Below, piece after piece: positions 1 through 15,200 of a stretch of DNA of 64,000 bases. The position numbers and the translations under genes are program-made. The notes under the pieces were generated by a model. The model was given only the letters and a program-made list of their open reading frames with translations, did no database searches and had not been told where the DNA came from. This DNA is from Crocodylus rhombifer (taxonomy: Eukaryota; Chordata; Crocodylia; Crocodylidae): the NCBI GenBank assembly GCA_038503035.1, contig JAVSML010019215.1, positions 1 through 64,000 on the forward strand, in the 5' to 3' direction. The first letter of the stretch is position 1. Every line of letters begins with the position of its first letter.

Positions 1-11
1 GGGGGGGGGGG
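1..11. repeat. Poly-G tract at window edge
   Basis: The window opens with eleven consecutive G residues. This is either a short homopolymer or an assembly-edge artefact. Confidence 0.6.
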
Positions 12-122
12 CGTTAGAATGGTGTAAATGTTTCAACAGAGGCTCTAAACATCCATTCTTTTTCTTGATGGCCAAGAACATTAGGCTAGAAATATAATAT
101 GTGGTCATTTTTAATCTTTTAG

Positions 123-226
123 TTAATGACTTGCCTCCTATGATGAAAGATGTCAAGAGCCTGATTTTACTGGCAAAAGTTTACAAAATCAATAAACAAG
201 AAGAAGTGGTGGGAACTTTGAAGAAG
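123..226 (+). CDS. TTC21B: TTC21B exon a (first in window)
   Basis: Acceptor AG at 121-122 and donor GTAATT at 227. Reading begins with two bases completing a codon from an upstream exon, then [20 protein letters not shown] and on to GTLKK. It encodes window residues 1-34 and ends in phase 0. Confidence 0.85.
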
Positions 227-3200
227 GTAATTGATAAAATATATATATGCTTTCCATATTGCTAGACATTTTCCTTAATAATATATAAGTATAAAGGGTT
301 TGAGTAATTTTTCAGAGGCTTTGAACATATACAGTTTCCATGACTGTGATTAGAATTAGAGTTCAGCTTTTCCATTCCCTCAGTTCATAGCTTAAATACT
401 TCACTATGCACTGCAATAAATATGAAGAGTACTAATAAGCTTCGAATATATTCATGATCTCCTTTTTTGAGCCTTATTCTAACTAGTATTTATAGCCTTA
501 CACTTCCAAGAAACACATCCTTGAAAAGCAGAAATCATAACTGTCATGGACCTTATACTATGGAATTCCTTGCCTTTTGATTCCATTCATTTTCAAACAA
601 TAAAAAAAATAGCTGCTGTAACACCATCATTGACTTAAATGGAGTTACACCAGCAAATAAACGGGCTTTAGTGTTTTTTACCCCATATTTAGAAAATTTT
701 ACTGATCATCATCTTTCTATATATGACGTTCTCTGTTTATCCTTTTTTCTCAGAGTGGTAGTGTGTTTTTAATATGGTTGTGAATTACTTCAGGATATCC
801 ACATCATCTGGGAATAACAAGGGGTTTAAAATGTATGACTCTATTAATTATTCTTTGACTACCTATAAAGAATGATTATCTTGTTTCACATTAAAATGTT
901 ATATTATGCTAAAGAAAAATGTGTCCATAAAAGTTAAACAGAATATTAGATCCTGAAAAAAGCATCCCTCTGCCCAGGGTTGGCACAGTCATATTCACCT
1001 CTTCAGTGCCACTGAAATCCCTAGGCTTCTGTTACCTCTTTAAACAGTGGTGGATTTCATCCCTTGAGCTTGTTCACCTGTTACTGGAAAAAGCAGATGA
1101 ACCAAGATCTATATCCAAGAAAAGACTTAGTTTTGTAATGCTTAATTTTTTCCCACTCTGCTGCCTGGTGGAATTCATAGTTCTAAGTGATATGCCAGAG
1201 ATTCCCACATAGTACAGGAAGATTCATAGAAGTCAGTGATGTGAGGATGGGGAACCTTCTAACTAAACCGGTAGGAAATGCCAAAGATAGGGGTAGGGAA
1301 AGGGGAAACGCACTTATCTCTGCCTGAGATTCTCGGCTGTAAGCCCCATTTATGGAGTTAGGTCCCTACAGTAAACTTTCTTATGAAAAACCAGAGGGAG
1401 AAGGGAAGTGTGGAAGAGAAAGATGCACCCATTATCCCCACTTTCTATAAAGAAATATTCAGTGGGCCAGAGAGAAGAAGTGAAGATTGAGGTTAACTCT
1501 ACATCACTCGATCCACTGGTAGATCTTGGAGCCTCTTGGAGTTGATCCAAGGCTGGGATTTTGGGGCTGAGTTTCCACGTGCATGCATGCACACACCCCA
1601 GCTCAGCAGATCAGTCCACTGGGGAGGGAAGGGCCAGGGGCTAGATCAACACCCCCATGGTGAGGGACAGTGCCACAGAGGCAGGTTGAGCGGGGCAGCT
1701 GCTGGGTGGGACTTACCTGCTGGGGAGTTGCTCCCCCAAATAATTTTTTCTCCCTCTGCCTTGATCTACACCCCCCTTCCCTCCCCACAGACTTACTTGC
1801 TGGGTTGGGAGGACATGGGGGCAGCAGTGCACGGTAGATCTTGGGTTGCTTTTAAATGTCAAAGATGATCTCCTACTTAAAAAGGTAGGAGACCAGTGCT
1901 CTACAGCCAGTAGCAAAGGGACTCACCAAGAATATGAGCAGTCAAGTTCAAGTCCCTATCTCAATTATAGTTTACTTATTACAATTTACTTTATACAAAG
2001 CAGAAGAGTTTCAGACTAAAGTGAGGGTATGAACTTGCGACTACAAAGTCATATCACATCGGCATCTTCATAGTAAATGCCTGCATGCATGCCCTTACGC
2101 TGTTGTAATGCAAGGGAGCTTATTCCTCAGTCAAAGTTAGATAGGCTAGCCCAGCCCTATCAGCTTTACTGCAGTTATTGCAAAGCAGCTGTTTTGCTGC
2201 AAGCTCAGATCTTATCTTGCCTTGTGGTAACTAGTTAGTGTGAGAGGAACTCATCCTAGAATGTCCAGTTGCCTGATGTTTAGGACAATTGTTTGCAAAG
2301 TGGGCTAAGTTCAAGTTGCTGCTCTAAACCAGGCAGAGCAAGGATTTGAAAACAATTTCCCACCTACCAGGTGAATGTCCTGACTGTAAACTTATGCACA
2401 CTATGGTAGCTGGTTGCATGCATCAAAAAACGAGGAGGGGGGAGTGCTTTAAGCAATAGACCTTAGATTTAATATATCAAAAAACAATAAGGATGAGTTA
2501 AATGTGCTTCAAATGAAAGTAACTGATGAATTTGATAGAAAATGTGTGATGACACGATCCACTACATGACACGATGTGCTACGTTGCCATATGGTGCACT
2601 ACAATGATGTAGAGATCATATGGGTCTACACGTGATCAGCAGCATCATTGCTGTAGCAGCATACTCCCTCATTTTAGTGTGCCACTACAGCAGCGAAGCA
2701 GCAAAACCTAATCACACACTACATGCACAGCGTAGTACTTCTACGAGGAAATACTAAAGCACAGTGACGTGTAGATGCACCCAATGTATTTAAAATAGTG
2801 AATTAAAAAATCCTTTTTGAAACATCTTTACTCATTTATAATCCATGCAAGTTTACAACATACTATTGCCCAAGAAAATGATGATGCTTTTGTTTATTTG
2901 TTTATTCCTTAAGGCCTTTGACATACAGGTGAGGGTACTGAGCCGTATACCTCTGGAACAACCTGAACTGATTCCTTCTCAGAAGCGGTGTGCATCACTG
3001 ATCTGTGTTCAGTTTGCTGATCATTACCTAAGCAAGAAGGACTACATGCAAGCTGTTAAGAACTACAAAGAGGCACTATTTTATACTCCAACAGACAGTA
3101 AAGTAAACAGCTTCTTAAACCCAAATCAGTCTGTTTAACAGTACTTATGTGTGTGTTTAAGTTAGAACAGCGATTCTCAACTAGGGTGTGGTAGCACCCT

Positions 3201-6200
3201 AGGATACAAGATTTCTTTAGGGGTGCTGTGGCACCAGGCCCGTATAAAGGAGGTAAGTGCTTACTCCTCCACCAATCAGGCACCCACCAGTGTCCTGCAG
3301 GCAACTGGCTTTGTTGCTAGCTGCTCCTCTGGGGTCTCGTGTCCCTGCCTCTTACCAACCCCTGCACTGACCACCCTCACACTCCAAGCAGCATACTCTG
3401 CTGACGGAAGATAGATATAGGGCCATCAAGCCATGATTTTTAGATCAACTTATTTACTTCCTCCTCACATACTCCTGGAGCAAATCACCAAAGCAATAGT
3501 CACAGCACTGGGGACTGCTCACCTTCCCCAGGTACAGACTGTGGGCAAGGAGGGGGCAGATAGTGGAAATAGTGGGGCACAGTAGGGTCCTGCCCCTGCT
3601 GCCCTTACCTAGCACCAGCCTCCGCATTTTCAGTGGCCGCTATTACCTCTTCCACCTCTTGCAGGGACCACTACCTCCTTCAGGAGCCTAATGACCCACC
3701 CTTAACGCTCCAGTCTGCCTCACTAAGCAGCCTCTAGCAGCACAGAGCATATGTGCCACCCCCACCATGCTCAGGGATACTCTGCCACCCCATGAGACCC
3801 TTTAAGCGTTCCATGAGGAATGCAAAGGTAAGCGTTGTAAGAAAGAAATTAGATTTGAAATGGGATGCCGCATAATTCAGAAAAGTTGTGGAGGAGTGCC
3901 TTGAGTCTAGAAAGGTTGAGAACCACTGAGATAGAAGAACAGTTAGCCAGCTGTATTTTTTTTTAATTCCAAGATATTTTTTTTGAATAGTACAAAAATG
4001 TAAGGTCACCATGGGTACATTCTTAAACTTGTATTCCAAGCATTTCAGAACTCCCAGAAAAAACAGATATATGAAAAAAGGAAACAGTTTTTTTCAAGTG
4101 TTTTTTTTTAATGTATTCATTTTTTAAAATGCATCCATCCAAAAACAGGGGGAACATATAGATTCATAGATTCATAGATGTAGGGTCAGAAGGGACTTTG
4201 CAGATTTTCTAGTCCAACCCCCCTGCCTGGGCAGGAGAGAAAACTGGGCTCAAATGACCCCAGCTAGGTAATCGTCAAGCCTCCTCTTAAAGACTCCCAA
4301 GGTAGGAGCCAGCACTACTTCCCTTGGAAGTTGGTTCCAGATCCTAGCCGCCCTGACTGTGAAGTAGTGCCTTCTAATGTCTAGTCTGAACCTACTCTCT
4401 AACAACTTATGGTCATTATTCTGTGTTACTTCGGGAAGTCTCTCCCATGGTCCCCCCTAGTAAGTTTATAGATGGCCACCAGGTCCCCTCTCAGCCTACT
4501 CTTGCGAAGGCTGAACAGTTTAAGGTCCTGTAGCCTCTCCTCGTAGGGTCTGCCCTGCTCTCCCCAAATCATGCGAGTGGTCCTCCTTTGGACCCTCTCA
4601 ATGCTGTCCACATCCCTCCTGAAGTGCAGCGTGCAGAACTGGATGCAGTACTCCAACTGTGGCCTGACCAGTGTCCCATAGAGGGAGAAGATCATCTCCT
4701 TGGCCCTGCTTACGATGCATCTGTGGATGCATGACAAGGTGCAGTTGGCCTTCCCAACCACATCCTCACATTGGCGGCCCATGTTCATCTTGGAATCGAT
4801 AATGACTCCAAGATCTCTTTCCGCCACTGTGCTTTCAAGAAGGGAGTTTCCCAGCCTATAGATATGCTGCTGGTTCTTACTGTCCAAGTGCAGCACCCTG
4901 CACTTGTCAGTATTGAATCCCATCCTATTCTCATTTGCCCACCCCTGTAACCTGTCCAGGTCCAGCTGTACCCTGTCCCTCACTTCTAGAGTGCCCACCT
5001 GCCCCCAAATCTTGGTGTTGTCCACGAATGTAAACAGGGTGCTTTTCACCCCCTCATCCAAGTCACTAATAAAGAAATTGAACAATGCAGGCCCAAGGAC
5101 CAAGCCCTGGGGGACTCCACTGCCCACGTCCCTCCAGGTTGAATATGACCTGTCCACCACCACTCTCTGAGTGCAGCCCTCAGCCAGTTTGCAACCCATC
5201 TGACCATGTAGGCATCAGTGCCACAGTCATCTAGCTTTTTAATGAGAATGGGGTGGGCGACAGTGTCAAAGCCTTTCCTGAAGTCCAGAAAGACTACATC
5301 CACTGTGACACCTGCATCCAGTAATTTTGTGACCTGATCGTAGAAGGCAATCAGGTTGGTCTGACAGGACCTGCCCTTAATGAAACCATGCTGGTTGCCC
5401 CTGAGCATCATCCCCGCTGCTGGTCCTTCACAGATATGCTCCTTGATAATCATCTCAAAGAGCTTCCCCAGGATCAAAGTAAAACTAATGAGCCTATAAT
5501 TGCCTGGGCCCTCCCTCCTTCCTTTTTTGAAGATGGGGACAACATTGGCCCTCTTCCATTCATCCAGCACCTGGCCAGAGTACCATGAGTGCTTGTAAAG
5601 CCATGGCAGGGGCCCCACAATAACCCCTGCTAATTCCCTCAACACCCTGGGTGGAAACCATCTGGACTTGCTGATCTGAACATGTCCAGCCCCTCCAGAA
5701 GTTCTCTAACTCGGTTCTCCCTGTCCCTAGGCCTGGTGAAGTCTCTCCTGAGTCCGTCCCAAATCTCAGTGGGGGGAGTCCCGGTCCCTGCACAAAAAAT
5801 TGGAGGCAAAGAATTTGTTAAAAAGGTCTGCTTTTTCCTCTGGTGCAACCACCAGATTGCCTAGCGTATTCTGCAGGGGCCCCAAATTACCCAGTGCCTT
5901 CTTCATACTCCCTAAGTATTTAAAAAAGGACTTTTTGTTGTCCTTGATGCAAGCCCTATTTCTGTAGCTGCCTTAGCTTTTCTAACAGCCCCACTATACA
6001 CCCAAGCGATGGAGGTATACTCCTCTTTGGTGATAGCCCTTCCCTTCCACTGGGTTACCTCCTTTTTTGCAATCAGGCATTCCCAAATGCTGTTGGTAAA
6101 CCGGGGGGCTTTTGAGCACTCTTGCCCCCTTTGATTCTCATTGGGATTGTCACCCCTTGGGCTCTAAGTATTGTCTCCTTAAGGAACGACCACTCATCTT

Positions 6201-9200
6201 GGGCACCCAGTTCCCCTACTCTCCAGGACCCCTACCAATCTCCTCAACTCTTTGAAGTTGGCCCTCTTGAAGTCAAGGGCTACTGCCTTGCTGCAGGCCC
6301 TTGACACCCTGCTCTGAATAGTGAATTCCAGCAGGTGATGATCACTGTCACCCAGGTGGTCAAGAACATGAAGCCCCCTCCCCAGGTCAGCCTGTGGCCA
6401 GGACCAGGTCCAGCAGGGCATTTCCCCTGGTGGGACTGCACCTCCTGGGTTAAGTGGAGATCCTGTATCTCGGCAAGGAACCCTCATGAGCGGTCAGACC
6501 TGGCTGACTGCTCCTCCCAGCAGATGTCCAGGTAATTTAGATCACCCATGACAGCTACATCCCTTGCCTTAAGTGCCTCTGCAAGCTGACCTGAGAATTC
6601 ATGTGCACATATAAAAAAGCAGAATCAGCAGAAAGACAATTTCATAGAATAGAATAAATGAAACACCAATCCTGATTTCAAGTAAGAAAAAATGATAATT
6701 TTTCTTAGACTGCTGAAACAGTAAAGACTGAGCCAGAAAACTCCTTTTTATGTTTGGTTGGCTGGATTCTCAGGTCTGCTTGGTAATACAAAGTGGCAGT
6801 CAAATGACTGGTGGCTGCTGCTGAGGAATTCCTTTGGCACAAACAAAAATTTCATTGAATTCAACAGGATTTTCCCAAATCAGATTCTTACTTTCCTTTT
6901 TCATGAAGGCCGCATGGTGAATACAGCTTTAAAATATTATGTACATTCAGCTTCAGTTGGCTCCACTGAGAGCCAGTAGCAATCAGCATGTTACAAGGCT
7001 GAGTTTCTGATGAACGTCAGATGAGAGCACTACTGCCATAGGTATATTTTTCTACAATATGTTATTCTGATGTACAAAATTCAAGTACCATGTAGGGAGA
7101 CTTTTCTGTAATTCACTTGGGCCTGTTTGTTTTCAAGAGCAATAATTCCATCCTCATCACTGGGTTTACTAAACTAAACTAGACAAAGCATTGAAGAGCC
7201 TATTGTAGAGAATAATTTTCACTGGCAGGAGGATGGAGTAGGTTTCATAACAGGACAAATTTATCTTCAATGTAACTTCACAGAATCATAGAATCAATGA
7301 GTCAGAAGGGACCTAGACAGACCATCTAGTCCGCCCCCCTGCCATGGGCAGGAAGGAGCACTGGGGGTGGCAGGGGTCATAAGACCCCAGCCAGGTGCCT
7401 ATCCAGTCTCCTCGTGAAGATTTCCGGGGAAGGTGAGAGCACCACCTCTCTGGGAAGCCTATTCCAGGCTCTGGCCACCCTTACAGTAAAGTAGTTCTTC
7501 CTAATATCTAACCTAAAAAGTCAATCAGAATTGCATTGGAGTAATTTTGACTGAATAGACCTTCGCTGGATCTCACCTCTGTGATTAGAATTCTAAATCA
7601 ATGAGAAAACAAAGATGACTCTTAGTAGTAATTGCAATAATCATTAAAATTATTCATTACTAATTATTCTTCCTCGCATTCCCAGGTTATATTGCAGTTG
7701 GCTCATCTTTATTTGCTATATGGCGACATCGAGTCATGTGAACATCAGTGTGCTCTGCTTCTTCAAGAAGACAACAGCAATGAAATTGCAGCAATGGTAT
7801 AAATGGGTAGTATATAAAAGATGACAGTCTGGCAATCAGAGAATTGTTTTGACATTTTTTCAGAACCTTCTAAAGACTGTTACTCTTATACTGGCATATT
7901 ATGCTTGCTGCCCAAGCAGCTGTGTTGAAATAGAGGATAAGCTAGGTTGAGATTACTAAAAACATGTTATACAGGAAGGATTCTAGGGAAAAATAGGTGG
8001 AAAGAGGAAAATCAAATGCATATACCCCAGAAATGAATTTTGTATAGGGTGGTCCATTTATGTGCATAGGCCAGGGATGGGTAAAAGGCTGTGCAGTCAT
8101 CCACTGTATGCACTTACCACAACTCATGGTAAACAATGCTCATTAACTACAGGAACAGCTTGGGTAGGGTAACCATATGGGACACAGCTTCAGGCAAAGA
8201 TGGGGGTGGGGTGGTGCAGCTCTGACATTACTATGCAGGCACCTAAGGAAGTCAGTGCCCTGTTAATGACCCATTTGTTCTTTACTTCACAGGTGTTAAC
8301 AATCATCTTCCCTTTTTAATGGTCATTCCACTAATCAAGCTAATCTATTTTAGGGCAGTTTTGTTGTCTGCTAGGGCTTCCTTTTTCCCAGCTCATGCCA
8401 CTCAGTCTCCCCTCCCTGCACCTGGGACGTTCGTTTTAATTTTCATAGGCCAAAGACTAGCCTCCAAAATCCAGGATTGTTCCGGCCAAACTGGTCAGCC
8501 TATTCATGGGGGCTCATCATCTTGTTTCTCATGAGGGCCTTCAATAGCAGCCTGGAAATTGACAGGCCCATCCTGATCTGTTAATGCTGTTTTAGAACGC
8601 TAGGAAGCAGGATAGTCAGTTTCATGAAGGATGTCGTTAAAGGCCGTACGAAGTAGATGTTGGGGCTGAAGAATTCCTTTTCAGGTTATGCATTTAACTA
8701 TCATTTGGTGACATCAAACTACTTATCAGTGTCCTATAACATAAAACTAAGATTAAGCCAGTAGATGGCATGGAAGTTTTCCACATGCTAAATTTATATG
8801 TTTTTACTTGTTATATTATGTCTTTCAATATGTAACAGTCAAAGAAACCATTTCCCAATTCAGGGCTCTTCAATGTTATTTAAAGAAACAAGCCTACTAA
8901 AATAAAACCAGCCACAAGCACACAGAAAAATCTTTTAACCTCTTCTTCTCTTTATCCATTCTGCTCTTCCTCTTACATATTCATTATCATATTTCTTTAG
9001 CCGCACAGCCTCGATAGCCTGTTCTTTGAATCTCTAGTCCTTCCAATAAGGGCTGCAGTCTAGACATACACTATATTAATAAAATTCAATTTAAGTCACA
9101 AGATGTGGCATTCAGTGCAATAGTCACTTTTATCTGGAATAGCTAGCAATCTTGACAATGAAAACATCTGCATTTTGTAGTTAACCTATTTAAATGAATG

Positions 9201-12200
9201 GGGCTATTCATGCTTCTCAACTTCTGTGTCTGTCAGCAGACTGACTGCAGATGGACAGTTCTGTATAAGTTTGCTGTTGGTTCATGTTTTGAGGCTCTGG
9301 TTACTGTAATCATAATGATGAGAAATATTTAAACTGAAAATTCTCATACCTTTTTGAAAGCTTTAAAATCTTTGACAAGGACTTAATTTCATGGCATGTT
9401 CCATAGGCACAGAAAACATGCAGCCCCCTAAGGAAATATGACAAGATTCAGCCCCAAAACAAGAAGCTGGAGTATTCTTATATATATTCAAGTGTCCATC
9501 CAAAGATTCATGTAGATATGACAGTTATTCCAGAATAAGGTAGCAGAATAGCTACTTTGGAATAATTTTATATATGAACACTCTTGTTTTGGGATCACTG
9601 GGCCCTTTTATGGTTTAGCTTGATTTGTTTCCTAAATTGATTAAGTTAATTTGGGAAAAAAGCCATCTTTGCACCCCTATCTGGTGTGATTCCAGAACAA
9701 TTATTCTGGAATTAGATATTCCAGAATAACTCCACGGTGCGTCCACATGAGCATGTACTTGCACTGTGCAGCACCTCAAAGGCTTTTGAGGCACCACAAA
9801 ACACACCCTGCATATGTGATTTGGTTCTCCATGCTACATATTTGCATCACGGAGCCGAATTTAGATACTGGGAAATTCTGGTATCAAAAAAAAAGCATGC
9901 TGACAGAAAATGGCACAGCGCATGTGGCAGCAGCATGTGCCACCCAGAACTAAAGCCTAGCCAGCCAGAGTCACACTCTGGTTGCCAGCCCAGCTCTGCA
10001 CTCCCGGGTCACCATCACTGCAGCCCCAGGAGCCACCCAGGACCTAAGGTAAGGCTGCTGGGGCCAGCCCAGGTACTGGCCCCAGCCTCCCATATCCCAT
10101 CTGGAATAATTTGCCCTGTGCCAGAGCACACATGCAGGGGCATTCCCCTGGGGACAACTAACAGCAGCACAAATATGTGCCGTTGCTATTTGTCTCCAAA
10201 GAAACGCACGTGCATGCTTGTCTGGATGCACCCCTTGTGTAAATTAAGCAAGGATATTGCAGAAGGTTTTGTATTGCATATTTCAGATTATTTACATTTA
10301 GTTTCCATTCACCATTATTTTTAATATATCCTTTTCTGTTTGTCATGTTTCAAGAAAAGTAGAATAATTTCTGGTTACTGCAAGGAATTATGTCATTGCA
10401 ACTTTTCATGCAACACTTTTGTTCTTTGTTAGATGATGGCAGATCTTATGTTTAGAAAACAAAAGTATGAACAAGCTATATACCTTTATCAGAAGGTTCT
10501 GGATAAAGCACCAGGTATCTACTATTAAATCAAATTCTTTTTCTGGAGGTTCCCACTTTAAAAGGATAACTAAGGAAATTATGTGATATCCTTATTTTCT
10601 TTAATCTACGAAGCTTCCAAGTACCATCATCTATAATATGAAGATTTTTTGTGATGCCATGACACTTAAAAGGACAAGATGAATAAGTCTAAAATGTGAC
10701 TGTGGTTTAGCACAAGGCTGTCCATATTCTAAGTGGCTGGACGCACATGCCTTTTGGACCACACTAGTGGTTACTTGCCATGCGAGTCACATCAGCTCGA
10801 GCCGTTGGGTCCCCTTGACTGCGTGCTTCCTGGGTTTTCCCCTTTCCCCCCACAATAGCACAGCACATGTGGGGACCTCCCTACTTTCCCTGCACTATGC
10901 AAGCAGATGCCTTCCCACACTGTACTACACATGCTAGTGCCCTATCTCACTCTCAGCTCACCGACCCCAGGCTCCTCTGCTGCATCATGTCACGGCTCTC
11001 CCAGCACAGCGAGAAGTGGAAGCTAAAGCAGGGAAGAGTTGCCTGGAAACCCCAGCTTTTGCTCCAGCTGGAGTGATGGAGAGAGACAGAGTGATGGAGA
11101 CAGCAATGGCTGGGTTGGAGCCTGGGGGGCATGAATTAACCCCCTGCATGCTGCAAGTTGGACAGCCCTGCTTTAGCACTTTTAAAGACGTGAAAAAGTT
11201 GGTGAATTCGAGGTTCCTTTGTTTCGTCATTGGAAGGCTTAGCCTCTTCCCAGCTTTGAATTCTTCAAGCAGCATTACCATATGTTGATAACTATCAACA
11301 GCAAAACACCTTAAAAAAGATTGATACAATCTGCATTAGTTAAATATGAAGATAACATTTACTTTGTTGTGTTGTGTAATTTGTAGATAACTTCTCAGTC
11401 ATGGAAAGATTAATTGATTTGCTAAGAAGAAGTGGTAAGCTTGATAAAACTACATTCTTCTTTGAAATGGCAAGGAAACATTCAACTCGAATACCTTTAG
11501 AGCCTGGTTATAACTACTGCGAAGGACTTTACTGCTGGTAAATTGTACAAAGTAATACTTGTAAATATTACGAATACTCATTCTGCCTTTACCTATTTTT
11601 CCACTTCCAGGGTTCAGTTGGTGAACTGAAACAAGCATTTTGGTTCATGAGAACTATTCTTCGCAGATTGGTTTGCTTGGAAATTGAATTCAGTACATAT
11701 TTAAGCAAATAGGTTTTGTGTGGGAATAGGAAGTGTGTTAGATCATAGAGTGAAAAAGACCAAATGAATACAGTACAGTCATAGGTATGACCTCTACCTG
11801 ACTCAAGAAGTCTATGGGCCAACGAGAGGCAAAGCGCTGCTTGACCTGGTACTGGCTACGGGGGACGACCTAATCGGTGACCTAGTGATTGATGGGAAGC
11901 TGGGTGACAGCGACCACGAGCTGATCACCTTCACCATCCGCCGTAAAGCTGGCAAGTCAGTCAGCGACACAGAAGTCCTTGACTTCAGAAAAGCCGACTT
12001 TGACAAGCTCAAGAGGCTTGTCGGTCAGGCCCTCAGGGACCATGACCCCAGGGAGATGGGAGTTCAAGAAGAGTGGTTGCTTCTCAAGGAAGCGATCCTC
12101 AGTGCACAAGCTAAATCTATTCCAACACGGAGGAAAGGCAGCAAGAAGGCACAGCAGCCCCCCTGGCTCTCCAGAGACCTAGCGGACCTACTGCGGCTAA

Positions 12201-15200
12201 AAAGGAAAGCCTACAAAGGATGGAGGATGGGATTCACCTCCAAGGAGGATTACTCCGCGCTTGTCCAGTCCTGCAGGGACCAAGCCAGGAAAGCCAAGGC
12301 TGCAACTGAACTCCAACTAGCTTCAGGCATCAAGGACAACAAAAAGTCCTTTTTCAGATATGTGGGGAGCCGGAGGAAAAGCAAGGTCAATGCTGGACCC
12401 CTGCTAAACCAGATGGGGCAACTGACAACTGACGCCCAGGAAAAAGCCAACCTATTAAATAGGTACTTTGCGTCAGTCTTTCATCAGTCACACGGGATGC
12501 CCATGCCTGCTATGGGACAGGGAAATCTGGGTAAGGGGGATCCCCTACCCTCCATCAATGCTGACCTCGTGAAGGAACACCTTGAGAAGCTGGATACCTT
12601 CAAGTCAGCTGGCCCTGACAACCTGCACCCCAGGGTACTCAAGGAGCTGGCGAGCGTCGTAGCCCAGCCCCTGGCACAGATCTTTGAAAACTCCTGGCGC
12701 TCTGGTGTAGTGCCCGAAGACTGGAAGAAGGCCTTTGTGGTGCCGATCTTCAAGAAAGGGAGGAGAGTGGATCTGGCTAACTACAGGCCCATTAGCCTGA
12801 CTTCTATCCTGGGGAAGATCTTAGAAAAGTTTATTAAGGAGGCCATCCTTGAGGGACTGGCCCAGGCTAACATCCTAAGGGACAGCCAGCACGGGTTTGT
12901 TGCGGGTAGGTCTTGTTTGACCAATCTCATTTCCTTCTATGACCAGGTGACCTATCTCCTGGACAAGGGAGAAGAGATTGATGTCATATATCTTGACTTC
13001 AAAAAAGCTTTTGATCTGGTATCCCATGATCACCTCTTGGCCAAACTGCCCAGTTGTGGCCTTGGCTCCACCACGATCTGCTGGCTGGGAAATTGGCTTC
13101 GTGGTCAGACCCAGAGGGTTGTGATTGATGGCAGTCACTCATCATGGTGCCCTGTGACCAGTGGGGTCCCTCAAGGCTCTGTCCTGGGACCCATCCTGTT
13201 CAACATCTTCATTAACGATGTGGACATTGGAGTTAGGAGTGGACTGGCCAAGTTCGCCGATGACACCAAACTTTGGGGCAAAGCATCCACGCCAGAAGAT
13301 AGGCGGGTGATCCAGGCTGACCTGGACAAGCTCAGCAAATGGGCAGACGAGAACCTCATGGTGTTTAACACCGATAAATGCAAGGTTCTCCACCTTGGGA
13401 GGAAAAACCTGCAGCACCCTTATAGGCTCGGCAGTGCTACGTTGGTTAGCACTACAGATGAAAGGGACTTGGGGGTCATTATTGACCACAAGATGAACAT
13501 GAGCCTGCAATGCGATGCTGCGGCTAATAAAGCAACCAAAATGCTGGCGTGCATCCATAGATGCTTCTCGAGCAAATCCCGGGACATCATTCTCCCCTTG
13601 TACTCGGCCTTGGTGAGGCCGCAGCTGGAGTACTGCGTCCAGTTTTGGGCTCCACAATTCAAAAAGGATGTGGAGAAACTTGAGAGAGTCCAGAGGAGAG
13701 CCACGCGCATGATCAGAGGTCAGGAAAACAGATCTTACGATGACAGGCTGAGAGCCATGGGACTCTTTAGCCTGGAAAAGCGTAGGCTCAGGGGTGATCT
13801 GATGGCCACCTATAAGTTTATCAGGGATGACCACCGGGATCTGGGGGAATGTCTGTTCACCAGAGCGCCCCAAGGGATGACGAGGTCGAACGGTCACAAA
13901 CTCCTGCAAGACCGTTTCAGGCTGGACATAAGGAAGAATTTCTTTACTGTCCGAGCCCCCAAGGTCTGGAACAGCCTGCCATCGGAGGTGGTTCAAGCAC
14001 CTACATTGAACACCTTCAGGAGTAAATTGGATGCTTATCTTGCTGGGATCCTATGACCCCAGCTGACTTCCTGCCCTTTGGGCAGGGGGCTGGACTCGAT
14101 GATCTCCCGAGGTCCCTTCCAGCCCTAATGTCTATGAAATCTATGAAATAAAAGAACAGAGTAAAATAGAAGACATTTGGTTGACTTGTATGTCAACTTC
14201 AGAAGGTTTATTACAAGAGACTTGAGGTTGTATACAGCTCCAGCAACAAGGAGTGAAAGTTTGGCCCCTTTCAAGTCACTGGCAAAACTCTCATTGATTT
14301 CAGTAGGGTCAAGTTTTTGCCAGAGGTCTTTTGGTTTAATACACTAAATTCTATCAAATAAGGTTTTGCAATGAATAAAATGTAGTTCATTATAAAACAC
14401 CTTTTCAATCAGGAAAATCAAAGTAGAAGATTACCTACTTTAATTGAGCCCTAAAGTTTGGTCCTGCTTTAAAACATGACTGCGAACTTCTATACTATAT
14501 TTTAGTGATTCATACATAAGATTAGAACAAGTGGAAAGATTTTAGATTACAGGCTCCATCTGGGATGTGACAGTCAGGCTGAGGTTCTTTCCTTCTCATG
14601 TATAGTAAAAACTCCACAGGCCTAAATTGCTCATAATTGAGCTCTGAAGCCATACAGAGTTCAAACTGCATATTCAGGGCTACTTGTGAAACTTGATTGC
14701 CAGCAGTGGATTGCACAGGTAGACCTGATTGGAACTTAATAAACAGTTTTCTCGAAACACATGATACAATACAATGCACGGGTCAGCTCATTTAGTATCA
14801 CCTGTAGGGGCTTTAAAGTGCTCAAAGACAAAAAAAAGCAACAGAAAACCTTATTCTGTAGATATCTTTACAGGATACTCTTAAATGAACTAGCTTAGGT
14901 TCTAGAAACAATGTAACTGCATTAATTTAGTAATTTGCCTAGCTAATTTTTCATGTATGTGGAACCATAATATACTTAAGAGAAATATTAGATTTTATTA
15001 AAACTTTATGTAAATAAATATGGAAATGCCTTTATAATTAAGATTGATGACAGTCTCACAGACATGTTATAACTAGACATGATATATTCTACTCAAACAG
15101 GCACATGGGACAACCCAATCAAGCACTGAAGTATTTCAACAAAGCTCGAAAGGACAGTGAGTGGGGCCAGAGAGCCATCAGCAGTATGATTCAGATTTGT

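Noticed and set aside
9737..10324. 195-codon forward frame
   Set aside because: It coincides with a MITE-like element and has a composition of chance translation.
11885..14056. Long open frame as a host gene
   Set aside because: All motifs are those of CR1 reverse transcriptase and it ends at a CR1 3' tail.
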